A stretch of 64,000 bases of DNA from Paenibacillus sp. 1781tsa1 (GTDB lineage: Bacteria > Bacillota > Bacilli > Paenibacillales > Paenibacillaceae): NCBI RefSeq assembly GCF_024159265.1, contig NZ_JAMYWY010000001.1:868001-932000 (forward strand), given 5' to 3'. Both the position numbers and the translations under genes were made by a program. How positions within the stretch are numbered: the stretch's first letter is position 1; each line of letters starts with the position of its first letter. Shown one piece after another: positions 24,496 to 34,903 of this stretch. Under the pieces are notes generated by a model. It saw only the letters and a program-made list of their open reading frames with translations, was not told the origin of the DNA and made no database searches.

Positions 24496-25614
24496 TCATG
24501 ACTGCAGCAGCAGATGTTTGATATCCGCTGCCGGACTGGAGCCAAGTTCCTCTTTGAGCAATTCCTCCAGAACCAGATACTGTCGCTGCGCTTCGGTTCT
24601 TCGTCCAAGGGATAGATACAACAGGATGATCTCACGATGAATATCTTCTCGAATTGAATCAATCTGGAGGATCCGTTCAAAATAATACAGCGCCCGTAAC
24701 GGCTCGCCTGCCTTCGCGTGATAGTGGGCAGCAGTTTCCATCGTCATAATGAAATCCAGTTCCAGCTGTCTGGACCAAGCGAAAGCCCACTCATAGTGCC
24801 TTCCTTTCAGGAGTTCACCCGTATACAACGTGTCCATCCGCTCGAAGAGCTCGGGGCGATGTACCGAGGCCTGACGCATTTGCCGGAACAAAACCTCGAA
24901 CTCGTACAGATCACAGTTGATCGCTTCCCGGTCGATACGGATGCCATTTCGGTCCTTGAGAATAATTGGTACGTCACTGTTGTCCCCGATCGCACGTCGT
25001 ACGTAGTAAAGTGTGGAATTGATGTTCGTCCAGGCCTTCTGCGGACTGAGGTCCTTCCACAACGTATCGGCCAGCGCATCGCGGGTGGTCGATTTGGTAT
25101 ACAGCAAGAAGGCGAGTAACTCTTCCGTTTTGGGCGTTCTAAGCTTGATGGGGCTGTCTACTCCGGCTCCACCGAACACGGTAAATTCACCGAACAGACG
25201 AACGTTCAATTTGGGTTCAGGTACCGCTGGCTCAGGCGTTGTCACGGACTTGTGAAGCTTGTCCTGCAACCGCTTGATGCTGCGGTTCAGTCGCTCTGCC
25301 GTGACCGGCTTGATAACGTAATCGATCACCTCTTTGTCGAAGGCCTGCACCGCATATTCCTCATATCCGGTCACCAGCACGATGGGAAGCGAAGGGTGAT
25401 GTTTACGCAATTCACCAATGAGGTGCATACCCGAAATGCGAGGCATCGTTATGTCCAGAAATGCTGCATCGAAGCTATTTTCTCCCGCATATTCACAGGC
25501 TTCCTCCGGATCGTGAAACGCACGACATACTTCAACTTCTCCGCTTTCTGTCAAAATACGATTCAGTCGCTTGAGCGACAGATCCTCGTCATCCACGATA
25601 ATGACTTTTATCAT
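24496..25614 (-). CDS. Response regulator with SARP-like output (wHTH + BTAD)
   Basis: A 372-residue regulator. Residues 1-120 are a receiver domain with the acidic pair DDE at 8-10, phosphoacceptor Asp54 (FLDITMP) and a conserved Lys in VIKPV. Residues ~137-215 fit an OmpR-type winged helix (LNVRLFGEFTVFGG... KTEELLAFLLY), and residues ~225-370 a helical BTAD domain, the arrangement of SARP activators. The ATG overlaps the stop of the upstream hybrid kinase (ATGA), so the two form one two-component system. Target genes are probably the divergent secreted-protein operon, but this rests on position only. Confidence 0.9.
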   Translation of the reverse strand: MIKVIIVDDEDLSLKRLNRILTESGEVEVCRAFHDPEEACEYAGENSFDAAFLDITMPRISGMHLIGELRKHHPSLPIVLVTGYEEYAVQAFDKEVIDYVIKPVTAERLNRSIKRLQDKLHKSVTTPEPAVPEPKLNVRLFGEFTVFGGAGVDSPIKLRTPKTEELLAFLLYTKSTTRDALADTLWKDLSPQKAWTNINSTLYYVRRAIGDNSDVPIILKDRNGIRIDREAINCDLYEFEVLFRQMRQASVHRPELFERMDTLYTGELLKGRHYEWAFAWSRQLELDFIMTMETAAHYHAKAGEPLRALYYFERILQIDSIREDIHREIILLYLSLGRRTEAQRQYLVLEELLKEELGSSPAADIKHLLLQS

Positions 25615-28600
25615 GTTTCATAACCCCCGTTCCCATCTGTGCTTATACGTTGATTAGGAAGATCAAATGTAATGCGCGTTCCCTCGCCGTCCAGACTTTC
25701 CATCTGAAGGTGTCTGCCATACAGCAGGTTCAACCGGCTGGAGATATTCCATATTCCCACGCCATTACTGCCGTCCGTAGATTGCCGAATTTCCTCCATT
25801 CTTTGCTTGGTTATGCCGATTCCGTTGTCCTCGATAGAGAAACGTGTTTCCGTATCATTCAGATTACGAATGGACAACATGACGCGACCACCGCGAATGC
25901 TGGACATCAGTCCGTGCCGAATGGCGTTTTCAATCAGGGGTTGCAACGTGAGGGGCGGAATGTCCATGTTTCGGTTCACGTCCGCATCCACATCGATAAT
26001 GACCTCCAGCCGTGAGCCAAAGCGTGCCTGCTCAATGGCAACGTATGCTTCGATCATCTCCAGTTCGTTCATCAGGCTGGTTTTGGAGTCCAGATGTTTG
26101 AAGTGCACACTGCGCCTTAAGTAACTCGATAATTGCAAAATCAATTGTTCTGCCCGATTCGGCGCATCCACACACAATTCGGCAATAGCATTCAGAGCGT
26201 TATACAGAAAGTGCGGGTTCATCTGTGACCGCAAAAAGGAGATCTCGGCATCTCGCGCGGCTTGAACAGACGTTTTCATCCGGGTCAAACTGCCGATTCG
26301 TGCCAGCAATTCCTCTGATTCAAATGGTTTTGATACGAAATCATTGGCACCTTTCTCCAAGGCCAGCTTCAACTGATTGGCTTTATTACTCGCCGTCAGC
26401 ATAAGCACGGGAAGCTCGGAAGGAGAGTAGCGTTCCCTGATCCGTTCCAGCAATTCGTAACCCGACATGTCCGGCATCATAATGTCGGCAATGACCAGAT
26501 GCACGGCAGGAAGCTGGTCGAGCAGTTCCAGTACAGAAGGGGAACGTGAGGTTACCGCATAACTGTAGCCTTCCAACTTCAAGAGATTCACTATGGTCTG
26601 TAAATTAGCCGAGTCGTCGTCCACAACGATGATCCATTCGTTGAGATGCCCTTCCACAATCGTTGGTTCTTCGAACCTAAGTAGCTGATTACCATGACTT
26701 GTTGGAGCTATGGTAATTGGCTTGACGTTGGATCGTTTCTCACCTTTGCCATCTGCCAGTGGAAAAGTCAGGATGAACGTGGCCCCCATGCCAGGTACCG
26801 ATTCCGCATAAATGGTTCCTCCATGCAGCTCTACCAGCTTGCGTGTAATGCTTAGTCCAAGACCGGTGCCTCCAGCAACGACTGGCCCCGTATCTGCTTC
26901 CTGCTCGAACGGCAGGAAGATATGCTCCAGCTTGTCCTTGCCGATGCCACGACCGGTGTCCATTATGCGGATTTCCGCTTTGCCTTGAACAACGGCAGCA
27001 CGGATGCTAACCGTACCATGTTCCGTGAACTTGACGGCATTACCGATCAGATTATGCAAAATTTGAATCAATCGGTTGCCGTCGGCATAGATCGGCGGGA
27101 AATGCGCCGGGATGTGGTTCATGAGTTCCACCTTTTTCGCGCCAAGCAGGAAGGAGTGCATACGCATGACCGATTCGACAAACGAGTACAGATCGGTTGA
27201 AGATCGGTGGAGCGGGATGTCGCCATGTTTCATTTTTGAATAATCCAGCAATTCATCGACCAAATAGGTTAATCGTCTGCCGCTTCCCGTCACAATCGCC
27301 AGGTTATGCGCCTGTTCGTCGGTAAGCGGACCTTCGGCACCTTTGAGCAGGCTCTCACTGATGTTCACAATGGCATTCAGCGGTGTTTTGAGCTCATGCG
27401 AGGTGTTCGACAGGAAGTCATCTTTAACCTTATCCAGCAAGAGCAACTGATCTTTGAGCGCACGGACTGTACGATAAGCCTCGAAGAACCGAAGTACCGC
27501 CAGAAACAGCATCAGGATGCTGAACAGGACAATGGAAGCCTGCCCGATATTCATGTTTTCCTTGAGCGAGATCGAGAAGAGATTAATGTCCAGACAATAC
27601 AGCATGATGCTTAAGAGAGCCGCGTACCACAGAAAAGTGGACAGCCGATCACCCTTCTCACTCGTCAGAAACTGTGATGCGCATTGATATAACAACCAGA
27701 GCAGCATCAACGTGTACATAACGACAACGTAAGGCGCAGCCAGCCCATAGATGGAAATAGGCAGGAGCGCGACCATGCATAAATAAGCTCCGAAGATAAC
27801 CAGGATTACCGTTGTAAGCAGACCGGACAGGATGCCTGTTTTGAATCGATAGAAGTAAAAGGTCAGCAGACCCAGACATGCAACGGAGCAGAAATCTTTT
27901 AATTTATAGAGCGTGCTAAAGGAAATTTCGGTGTTCACCATGGATAACACGCGTTCGCTGATCATGCCGTTATAGAGTGCATACAGCAGACAGATTAGAC
28001 CAAGCAGCAACAGGGAATCGTCTCTGTTTCGGTAGAGCGCAGACCCCAGGTAACTGATGAGGAATATGATCGAAATGGTCGCCAGTACAGCAAGCGTGCC
28101 GAATTCAACGGCTGTGCTGATTTGATGTTTTTTCAGCATGGCTGCTTGTTCGCCGAAAAAGAGTGGCCCCGGAATGCCAGCGTCCGTGTAATCATAATTA
28201 GCCACCCGGATCAGAATCTCAATGTCACCGCCATGATAAGGGAAAAAGCCGATCTGGGGGGAGTTTCCTGGTCGATATCCCGCTGATTTCTCCACGGCAT
28301 GTCCGTCTTCCAGTAGCTTGTTGCCATTGATATAGATTTCGCTGGCAAAACGAATGTTCATTTTTTTGATAGCCAACGTTCCCTCAAAAGGTACATTTCG
28401 GAGCACCAGTCGATACGTGGCGAAGCCGTGGGTTGGCAGTCGTTCGCCGTCCATTTTAATTCGATTCCATGAACCGGGAACCTTTGCATATGCATCGGGT
28501 GCTTTTGTTGGACCAACCTGATTCGGAGTTGCAGATTCAACAGGAAGCAGCTTGTTCCAGTAAAATTCCCACTCACCGTCCAGCTTGATCCGCTCGTCTT

Positions 28601-28742
28601 GTTGCGGGTTCCAGTCCGATAGGTCCATAACACCTTGACGGGCATGAAGAGCCGCAGATTGGGGTTCTCTAATTGTTGACAGGAGCAGTACGGTAACAGC
28701 GACTACAACAGTCAGGACAACGCCTGAAATTTTTAATAACAC
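25611..28742 (-). CDS. Hybrid histidine kinase with two transmitter modules
   Basis: A 1043-residue membrane sensor. After an N-terminal anchor comes an extracellular 7TMR-DISM-type sensor (LDGEWEFYWNKLL at about 45-60), then about seven membrane segments (residues 195-420). Next is a HisKA/HATPase module with the phosphorylated His in SNTSHELKTPLNA near residue 447, then a receiver domain near 700-820 (WIIVVDDDS; IADIMMPDMSG near 754). Last is a second, LytS-type module with QMNPHFLYNALNA near 840 and the N-box QPLIENAIRHG near 937. This double-kinase plan suits a phosphorelay that can be read at two points. It is followed by, and overlaps, its response regulator. Confidence 0.92.
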   Translation of the reverse strand: MLLKISGVVLTVVVAVTVLLLSTIREPQSAALHARQGVMDLSDWNPQQDERIKLDGEWEFYWNKLLPVESATPNQVGPTKAPDAYAKVPGSWNRIKMDGERLPTHGFATYRLVLRNVPFEGTLAIKKMNIRFASEIYINGNKLLEDGHAVEKSAGYRPGNSPQIGFFPYHGGDIEILIRVANYDYTDAGIPGPLFFGEQAAMLKKHQISTAVEFGTLAVLATISIIFLISYLGSALYRNRDDSLLLLGLICLLYALYNGMISERVLSMVNTEISFSTLYKLKDFCSVACLGLLTFYFYRFKTGILSGLLTTVILVIFGAYLCMVALLPISIYGLAAPYVVVMYTLMLLWLLYQCASQFLTSEKGDRLSTFLWYAALLSIMLYCLDINLFSISLKENMNIGQASIVLFSILMLFLAVLRFFEAYRTVRALKDQLLLLDKVKDDFLSNTSHELKTPLNAIVNISESLLKGAEGPLTDEQAHNLAIVTGSGRRLTYLVDELLDYSKMKHGDIPLHRSSTDLYSFVESVMRMHSFLLGAKKVELMNHIPAHFPPIYADGNRLIQILHNLIGNAVKFTEHGTVSIRAAVVQGKAEIRIMDTGRGIGKDKLEHIFLPFEQEADTGPVVAGGTGLGLSITRKLVELHGGTIYAESVPGMGATFILTFPLADGKGEKRSNVKPITIAPTSHGNQLLRFEEPTIVEGHLNEWIIVVDDDSANLQTIVNLLKLEGYSYAVTSRSPSVLELLDQLPAVHLVIADIMMPDMSGYELLERIRERYSPSELPVLMLTASNKANQLKLALEKGANDFVSKPFESEELLARIGSLTRMKTSVQAARDAEISFLRSQMNPHFLYNALNAIAELCVDAPNRAEQLILQLSSYLRRSVHFKHLDSKTSLMNELEMIEAYVAIEQARFGSRLEVIIDVDADVNRNMDIPPLTLQPLIENAIRHGLMSSIRGGRVMLSIRNLNDTETRFSIEDNGIGITKQRMEEIRQSTDGSNGVGIWNISSRLNLLYGRHLQMESLDGEGTRITFDLPNQRISTDGNGGYET

Positions 28743-28869
28743 GAAATGCTGCTCCTTTAGAGGTTGTTCGATCCATTGGTAGATGCGGACAAAATCTCTT
28801 GTATTCTATCGGCATTGTAGCGAATATCTCTGGGGGGTGCAATCATATTTCGACAATTTTTTCTGTTTA

Positions 28870-28897
28870 TTGTTTGTTTATTGTGATCCATTATAAT
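28870..28897 (+). promoter_or_regulatory. Promoter of the protease/giant-protein operon
   Basis: A consensus TATAAT at 28892-28897 is preceded by TTGTTT at 28870-28875 with a 16-base spacer. The start of transcription would be near 28904, about 79 bases before the protease ATG. The weak -35 box suggests help from an activator, perhaps the divergent two-component system. Confidence 0.5.
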
Positions 28898-28982
28898 GCG
28901 GAAGCAAGATATGTCGAACGGGTACAGAAATAGCATCGAAAGACCTATCTTTGCATGACTATGGGCTGATGGAGTTGAGTGA

Positions 28983-29693
28983 ATGGAGAGAAACATCACA
29001 TCTTGGCGTTTGCGGCGGCGGATGATTGGCATGCTGGCCGTACTGATTGCTGTGGCGTGTCTGAATGGATATACGGGTTCATCTGTCGCAAAAGCGGCCG
29101 GAACTGAAAAAGTTGCTGTATCGGGAGCTGAGAAAGTGTACCAGTCGGCGGCGCAAGCTGTCTTTTACTTGAAAGCGTATCGCAAGGACGGGACGCTCAA
29201 AACGGTAGGTACCGGTTTTCTAATCGGGAATAGTCATGCACTTACAGCAGCCCATGTTGTGAAGGACGGGGTGTCTTTCGAAGCGGTATTTGAAGATGGT
29301 TCCATCCAAAAGATTAAGGTTCTGAGTGCTGACACGGATACCGATGTAGCTATGCTGTCTGTGCAGGATAGCACGAAACGTCCGGCACTTACTCTGTCAG
29401 GGGACAAGCAGCCTGCAAGATATGGGCAACGATCGTTCGCAATCGGATATCCGCTGAAGGATGGCAAGATCATTACGGAGGGCATCGTGAATGCACCAAC
29501 CGCTGAGGTGAACGATGTTATTCGCCTGCTGACTTCCGCGCAGGTGTCCGCAGGCATGTCGGGTGGTCCTTTGTTGAACGAAGAGGGTCGCGTGATCGGA
29601 TTGATCTCCGGTTCGTTCCGGACAATGAATGGCATTCATATCTGTGTAACGATCGAAGATATTCGCAAGCTGATGAAGAAGTCCAATACATAA
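28983..29693 (+). CDS. Secreted trypsin-like (HtrA-type) serine protease, no PDZ
   Basis: A 236-residue S1-fold protease. An N-terminal signal peptide or anchor (MIGMLAVLIAVACLNGY) precedes the catalytic domain. The triad is visible: His91 in TAAHVV, Asp121 in DTDVAML and Ser193 in SAGMSGGPL. The protein ends right after the protease domain, so the PDZ domains of HtrA/DegP are missing. It probably acts outside the membrane, in processing or quality control of secreted proteins; the two giant secreted proteins encoded next are obvious clients. GGAG lies eight bases before the ATG. The gap to the next gene is 23 bases. Confidence 0.9.
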   Translation: MERNITSWRLRRRMIGMLAVLIAVACLNGYTGSSVAKAAGTEKVAVSGAEKVYQSAAQAVFYLKAYRKDGTLKTVGTGFLIGNSHALTAAHVVKDGVSFEAVFEDGSIQKIKVLSADTDTDVAMLSVQDSTKRPALTLSGDKQPARYGQRSFAIGYPLKDGKIITEGIVNAPTAEVNDVIRLLTSAQVSAGMSGGPLLNEEGRVIGLISGSFRTMNGIHICVTIEDIRKLMKKSNT

Positions 29694-29716
29694 CGGGAAA
29701 AAAGGGGAATCTCTGC

Positions 29717-32700
29717 ATGTTCAAAAAGTTATCACTCTGCCTGCTTGCCGCTTTGCTGACGTTGACGTCTGTGAGCTGGCCACAACTGCCGACCGTTTCC
29801 GCAGCTGCGGAGTATACGGATATTTATATTCCGAACGGCGGAGGTAAGATCATTAATCGGGAAGATATGTCCTCCTGGAACAATAACATCAAAAAGTTTG
29901 AGGCGAACAGCTTTGGCATATTTGCCGCTGGCGCCCCGGGAACTTCAACGAAGAAGAGCAATGTAGATGTACTGAATGCAAGCTATCTCAAAATGAGCTT
30001 ACCTGGTCAGTTGGTCGCCAAGATTTCGGTTGCTGCGAATCCATCACTTCGACGATTGGCCGAAGGTGGACAGGCCAGAATGCTCTTTAAGATTGGCTCT
30101 ATGGAGACTATGTTTGGTTTCAGTGGCGTAGTCTCTGTAAATATCAATGGTGTTTCTAAATTCAGCGTTACCACCAAAAGTTCAGTGAACTCATCATGGA
30201 TCACTTTTGGTCCCAACGATACGATCGAGATAGACATTGGAGGAGGAGTTATTGAAAGTGCAAGTGACATTGAACTGTATTTCGCCGACATCACACCTCC
30301 TACATACAACGGCAATACACTGACCCATACCGGGGCAGTTCGATTCAATGACGATCCGGCAGTACAAAAGAATGAATTGTTCCTGAAGCAAGGAAGTAAC
30401 CTTAACCTGGCGCTGAACTTCAGCGAGCCGGTTTTTCCAGATTCTGCAGAGAATGCCTCTGACCGGATTGATGGCAAATTCAGCTTCATGCGTACGGAAC
30501 TGTTCAGTAATCCGGGTGGAGACGGCTTCGATCCGTCCGTTTATTATCTAACGAGCGCTGATAGCGGATACAGTGACTTTGCGCAGGGTGGACTAGATTT
30601 GAACAGTCATGCACGCTCCACATTCAACTTTCGTTATCAGGCTGCATTGAATGACAGTACAGGCAACATTCCGATTGATCCAAAGCGTCTGATCGCGCCC
30701 TCCGAGGAGGACCGACCAACATTGCTGGAACGAATGAATGCGGCTGGCTTCATTGATGGTGCAGGTAATCCCGTTGCAGCATTTAATGGCATCGGGACAG
30801 TTCCTTTTGCCGATAATGCCAACCCGGGCGGCACGTTCCGTACCATTATCGACGCGCGCGTACCGCAGTACTCGGCATCCCGCAATGGCGTACAGCCTGA
30901 AGTACTAACGGGACTTGTACTGAACAAGAGCGACGTTGTTGATTTTACCGTGTACCTCAACGAACAGGTGATCAGCGCGTTTACCCCGACCGAGGATACA
31001 CGACTCAAGTTTGCCAATGGCTTAACCGCCGCATATGTCGGCGGCCAGAACACGAATACATGGACGTTCCGTATGATGGTGCCGGAAGGCAAGAGTATCG
31101 AAACGTCGTTGCTGGAGACAGCTGCCTTGGAGCATGCCAGCAATCCTGGTGACGGGAAAGCGCTGACGGATTATGCCGGTAACGTGCTCACTGAGCCGGT
31201 TAAGAAGATTGATTGGGCTGGATTGTCGGTGGACAATACGGCACCTGAAGTGAATTTTGTCTATGAAAATCAGGACGGAGAGATTATTCCCGAAGGACAA
31301 TACGTAGGAAATGGATCATTCACGATCAATGCATTCGATCCGGACTTGAACGGTCAGACGAGCAAAGGATTGTTCCGTCCAGGCAGTGGTTCAGGGCTCG
31401 TTTATTATGTGCTGAACCAGAGTCCGAATGATCCCTTCGCCGGGCAAAACGACAATTTTGCCGCAGTGAAACGGTATTCTCTGACGCAGAAGCAGCCTTC
31501 TGAAGAGTTGTATACATCTGGTTTCCAGGACGTTGTACTGTCTGCCGGGCAGAATGGCGTGAAGGTAGAACTGCCGGATGACGGCACAGGTTTGAACGGG
31601 AACTGGTATTTGCATACATGGACTGCGGACATGAGCTGGGACTCGGCTCGTCAGCGGATGCAATATGACAAAGGTAGTAACGAACGTGCAGCTTACCTTG
31701 CCCAACATCCGGATGCGACACCTGCTGAGTTGGAGGAATATTATCGCTCAAGCATTCTGCCGAATCTGTCCGATTACGGCAACATAGTACAGTGGCCTTT
31801 GGCCGATTTCAAACAGGATGATTCCAATTGGTCGTACCATGTCGGCCTGTTGAAGATTGACAATGACGATCCAACCATCGAGGTTGCGAATATCGTGGAC
31901 AATAACTCCGACAATGTGAAGATTACGGTTAAGGCCGCTGATCCGACTTCTTCTATTAAAAATAACAAGGTGCAATACCAGTTCGTGGCCGTGGGCAAGA
32001 CACCTGTCGCTTCCGGGTGGCAGGATGCCGAGCTGAACGCACAAGGTGAAGCTGAGATATCAACATTGAATGATCCAGCGATCTCCAAAGGTGGACAATA
32101 CGAACTGTATGCCAAAGCCGAGGATGTGGCAGGCCATTCAGCTACTGCCGATTCCAAAGCGGTCGATGTGCTTGTCATCTCAACCAAGTTCAAAGCCTAT
32201 CCGGGCACTTATGCGATCAATGACGGACCCGACTTCACCGTAGCCGGTGTACCGATCGATACGATTGAATATCAATACAGTGAAAGCTCTGAACGTCCTG
32301 TGGGCAACAGCAAATGGGTTGCTTTTGAGGATGAACCGAAGGAAACAAAGCTGGGGGATGTTCCCGCCGAGCGCTACAGCTTCCCTGCCGACAAAACGTT
32401 GAACGGGACCTGGTACGCCCACGTACGCATCAAACAGCAGGATACCGGACGTTATTACTACTATTATCAGGAGTACAAATTCGACCATCTGCCACCTGTC
32501 ACGAAATTCGGTTCGCAGGGATACCTGTATCCGATGCCAGAGCAGACGGTACAGATTGATGTGTCTGACACGTTGGTGGACTTTAACGGTGTTGCAGCCA
32601 AGAACATTCGTTACCAATGGATCAAGGTGGTTGACGGGCAAAACGAACAGGAACCAGATCCGGAAGGCAAGGGCTGGAGCGTGTCGCCTGCGGATCGTTT

Positions 32701-34882
32701 GATCACATTGCAGGTAGACAACAAAAAGGACAATGGTAATTACCGTCTGTACGTCCATGCCAGCGATAGCTTGGGTAACAGTAAGCTTTACCACACAAGT
32801 GGTCTATTCTCCGTGTTCTATCTGAGCAGTGAACCTCCTGTCGGAAGCGCGCGTTTGATTCGGACGGAAGGTCCAGGAGATGACGGGTACACCGCCATCA
32901 TGGAACTGACGGTGGATGTGCCGGCACAGGAAGGGTACTTCTATTCCGTTTCCACCAACGGTGGAGACAATTGGAGCACTTGGCTGCCGTACACGAACTA
33001 TGTCGGTGTACCTGTTGATACGAACGATTCGGGGCAGCTCAAATCACAGGTTCGGGTCAAGTTCAAAGGCTACTATGACAATATCAGCGATATCGTAACA
33101 CCTGAGATTCAGCTTCAGGATGCCCAGGCTTATGGGCTTGCTTCACTGGAGCAGATCATGCCGGTTCGCGGAGGCGAGAAGGTAGAAGATGGTGGGCAGA
33201 ACGAAGGACAAGAGATCCTGTTCGACCTCGTTGATGGCAAGACCGTGAAGCCAACGAACAGCAATCCGGAAATACCGGAAACGCTGGAGGCGAACAAACG
33301 ATTCAAAATATACCGCAACGGAAGCTACTCCTTCACCGTGAAGGATGGCAGCGATACAGCAACCGTGTTCATTGTGGTCTCCAACTTCGATGATACGCCG
33401 CCAATGGTGAACGTGAAGTATTCCACAATTGCGGCAACGAACGGCACAGTTAAAGTAAGTCTGCAATCGAGTGAACCGATCCGTATCACGAACCTGCCGA
33501 CATCCTCCAGAACGTTCCGGGAGAACGGAGAATTTACGTTTGAATACGAAGATGCAGTTGGTTTTACAGGCAGTGTGACGGCAACGGTAAGCAACATTGA
33601 TAACACACCGCCGGAAGCAGATATTGTCATGCACTACAATCATCCCGATCTCAAAGCGTTAATCCGTTACGGTAACGGTACTGCTGTAGTGGATAGTGCG
33701 GGTGACGGATACAATGCGAACGGAGAATTCACCCATTTCGCAGCACCGACAACAAGTAATGTGATTGCGTCTAATCTGATCGTGGCGCAAGTGCTGCCAA
33801 AACAGGGACAAGTTCAGGATTATCAGGTCGTCTCCAATAGTGCGGGAACGAACCAGTCTTCCATGGTCCTGACTTCAGGTAGCAAGGTTCGCTTCTCGCT
33901 GGCAGATGCCGCTGGGAATAATGCGAAGCTGGAGTCCGAAGCGATTACAACTCTGGTAGGATCGATCCCGGCTGTAGAAGAGATCACTATGGTTCGGGTA
34001 GACAACGACGGACAGATTATCGATGACAGCAAGCTCGTACAGATCGGCGATCAGGCTTACTCCAAAGGCAAAGTGCGTGTAGGTCTTGTGATGCCATCTT
34101 CTGTAGTAGAAGGCAATACGATCTATGCCGGGGCAACCCCGGTAGCGAGTTTTAGCGCCGACTACGCCAGCAATGGCGAGCATTCGATTTTACTTTCAGA
34201 CGTACTTGGTAACAAGAAACAGGTCAACTTTACGATTGCGGGTCTCGATAATACTGCACCAACGATCCATCTGAACAAAGCTTCCACAACGGTTCTGCAA
34301 AACAAACCAGGCTTCGATCTGGTCACCGATCTGGGCGGATACACAGTGAGCGATACTCTCACATCTGCGGAGCAGATTCAGGTGACGGCTGCGGAATACG
34401 TGCTGGAAGGCGGACAATACGTGGAGAAACCACTGAATCTCACGGTGACGGGCAAACACACGATTCGTTACACCGCGAAGGACCAACTCGGCAATGCAGG
34501 CTATGCGCTGCAAACGGTATTCGTTCGTTCCACGGGCGGTATGTTCGTTACAGCCAACGGCATTCCGCTCTCGGATACCGAATCCGAAACAGCAATTGTG
34601 AATACAGGTACCATCACGTTTAATGTGAGCAATTTCCGAACGATCGAGACTGCAGGAGGAACCAAGCTGGAGAACGAACTGGGCACGTACGACATATATT
34701 ATTTCCCGGGTCTGGTACGCGAAGGACAGATGAAATACATCGCCACCCGAGTGACCTATAAGGAACTGATCAGCAAAGATTTCAAGGTAACACTGCCCAA
34801 AGCAGGCTGGTACACAATCATTGTGCAGAATCAGGAGCGCGAACGCGTATACTCCACGCTGCTTGTTAATCGGGCCAATTAG
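29717..34882 (+). CDS. Giant secreted protein with Ig-like repeats (1721 aa)
   Basis: A 1721-residue secreted protein with a clear signal peptide (LSLCLLAALLTLTSVSW, cut near TVSAAA). The body is beta-rich. It carries the bacterial Ig-like linker pattern DNTAP or close variants at about residues 504, 714, 1224, 1294 and 1510, marking several Ig-like modules. There is no catalytic motif, SLH domain or LPxTG sorting signal, so it is either released or held by a partner. The partner may be the SLH protein encoded 21 bases downstream. An adhesive, matrix or substrate-binding role is likely from architecture, but the ligand is unknown. AAAGGGG precedes the ATG. Confidence 0.8.
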   Translation: MFKKLSLCLLAALLTLTSVSWPQLPTVSAAAEYTDIYIPNGGGKIINREDMSSWNNNIKKFEANSFGIFAAGAPGTSTKKSNVDVLNASYLKMSLPGQLVAKISVAANPSLRRLAEGGQARMLFKIGSMETMFGFSGVVSVNINGVSKFSVTTKSSVNSSWITFGPNDTIEIDIGGGVIESASDIELYFADITPPTYNGNTLTHTGAVRFNDDPAVQKNELFLKQGSNLNLALNFSEPVFPDSAENASDRIDGKFSFMRTELFSNPGGDGFDPSVYYLTSADSGYSDFAQGGLDLNSHARSTFNFRYQAALNDSTGNIPIDPKRLIAPSEEDRPTLLERMNAAGFIDGAGNPVAAFNGIGTVPFADNANPGGTFRTIIDARVPQYSASRNGVQPEVLTGLVLNKSDVVDFTVYLNEQVISAFTPTEDTRLKFANGLTAAYVGGQNTNTWTFRMMVPEGKSIETSLLETAALEHASNPGDGKALTDYAGNVLTEPVKKIDWAGLSVDNTAPEVNFVYENQDGEIIPEGQYVGNGSFTINAFDPDLNGQTSKGLFRPGSGSGLVYYVLNQSPNDPFAGQNDNFAAVKRYSLTQKQPSEELYTSGFQDVVLSAGQNGVKVELPDDGTGLNGNWYLHTWTADMSWDSARQRMQYDKGSNERAAYLAQHPDATPAELEEYYRSSILPNLSDYGNIVQWPLADFKQDDSNWSYHVGLLKIDNDDPTIEVANIVDNNSDNVKITVKAADPTSSIKNNKVQYQFVAVGKTPVASGWQDAELNAQGEAEISTLNDPAISKGGQYELYAKAEDVAGHSATADSKAVDVLVISTKFKAYPGTYAINDGPDFTVAGVPIDTIEYQYSESSERPVGNSKWVAFEDEPKETKLGDVPAERYSFPADKTLNGTWYAHVRIKQQDTGRYYYYYQEYKFDHLPPVTKFGSQGYLYPMPEQTVQIDVSDTLVDFNGVAAKNIRYQWIKVVDGQNEQEPDPEGKGWSVSPADRLITLQVDNKKDNGNYRLYVHASDSLGNSKLYHTSGLFSVFYLSSEPPVGSARLIRTEGPGDDGYTAIMELTVDVPAQEGYFYSVSTNGGDNWSTWLPYTNYVGVPVDTNDSGQLKSQVRVKFKGYYDNISDIVTPEIQLQDAQAYGLASLEQIMPVRGGEKVEDGGQNEGQEILFDLVDGKTVKPTNSNPEIPETLEANKRFKIYRNGSYSFTVKDGSDTATVFIVVSNFDDTPPMVNVKYSTIAATNGTVKVSLQSSEPIRITNLPTSSRTFRENGEFTFEYEDAVGFTGSVTATVSNIDNTPPEADIVMHYNHPDLKALIRYGNGTAVVDSAGDGYNANGEFTHFAAPTTSNVIASNLIVAQVLPKQGQVQDYQVVSNSAGTNQSSMVLTSGSKVRFSLADAAGNNAKLESEAITTLVGSIPAVEEITMVRVDNDGQIIDDSKLVQIGDQAYSKGKVRVGLVMPSSVVEGNTIYAGATPVASFSADYASNGEHSILLSDVLGNKKQVNFTIAGLDNTAPTIHLNKASTTVLQNKPGFDLVTDLGGYTVSDTLTSAEQIQVTAAEYVLEGGQYVEKPLNLTVTGKHTIRYTAKDQLGNAGYALQTVFVRSTGGMFVTANGIPLSDTESETAIVNTGTITFNVSNFRTIETAGGTKLENELGTYDIYYFPGLVREGQMKYIATRVTYKELISKDFKVTLPKAGWYTIIVQNQERERVYSTLLVNRAN

Positions 34883-34903
34883 AGAAACGGAAGGGGTTCA
34901 CCC

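Noticed and set aside
32180..32794. Open frame of 204 codons opposite the 1721-aa protein gene
   Set aside because: It is antisense shadow coding in a GC-balanced gene, with no RBS and no family pattern.
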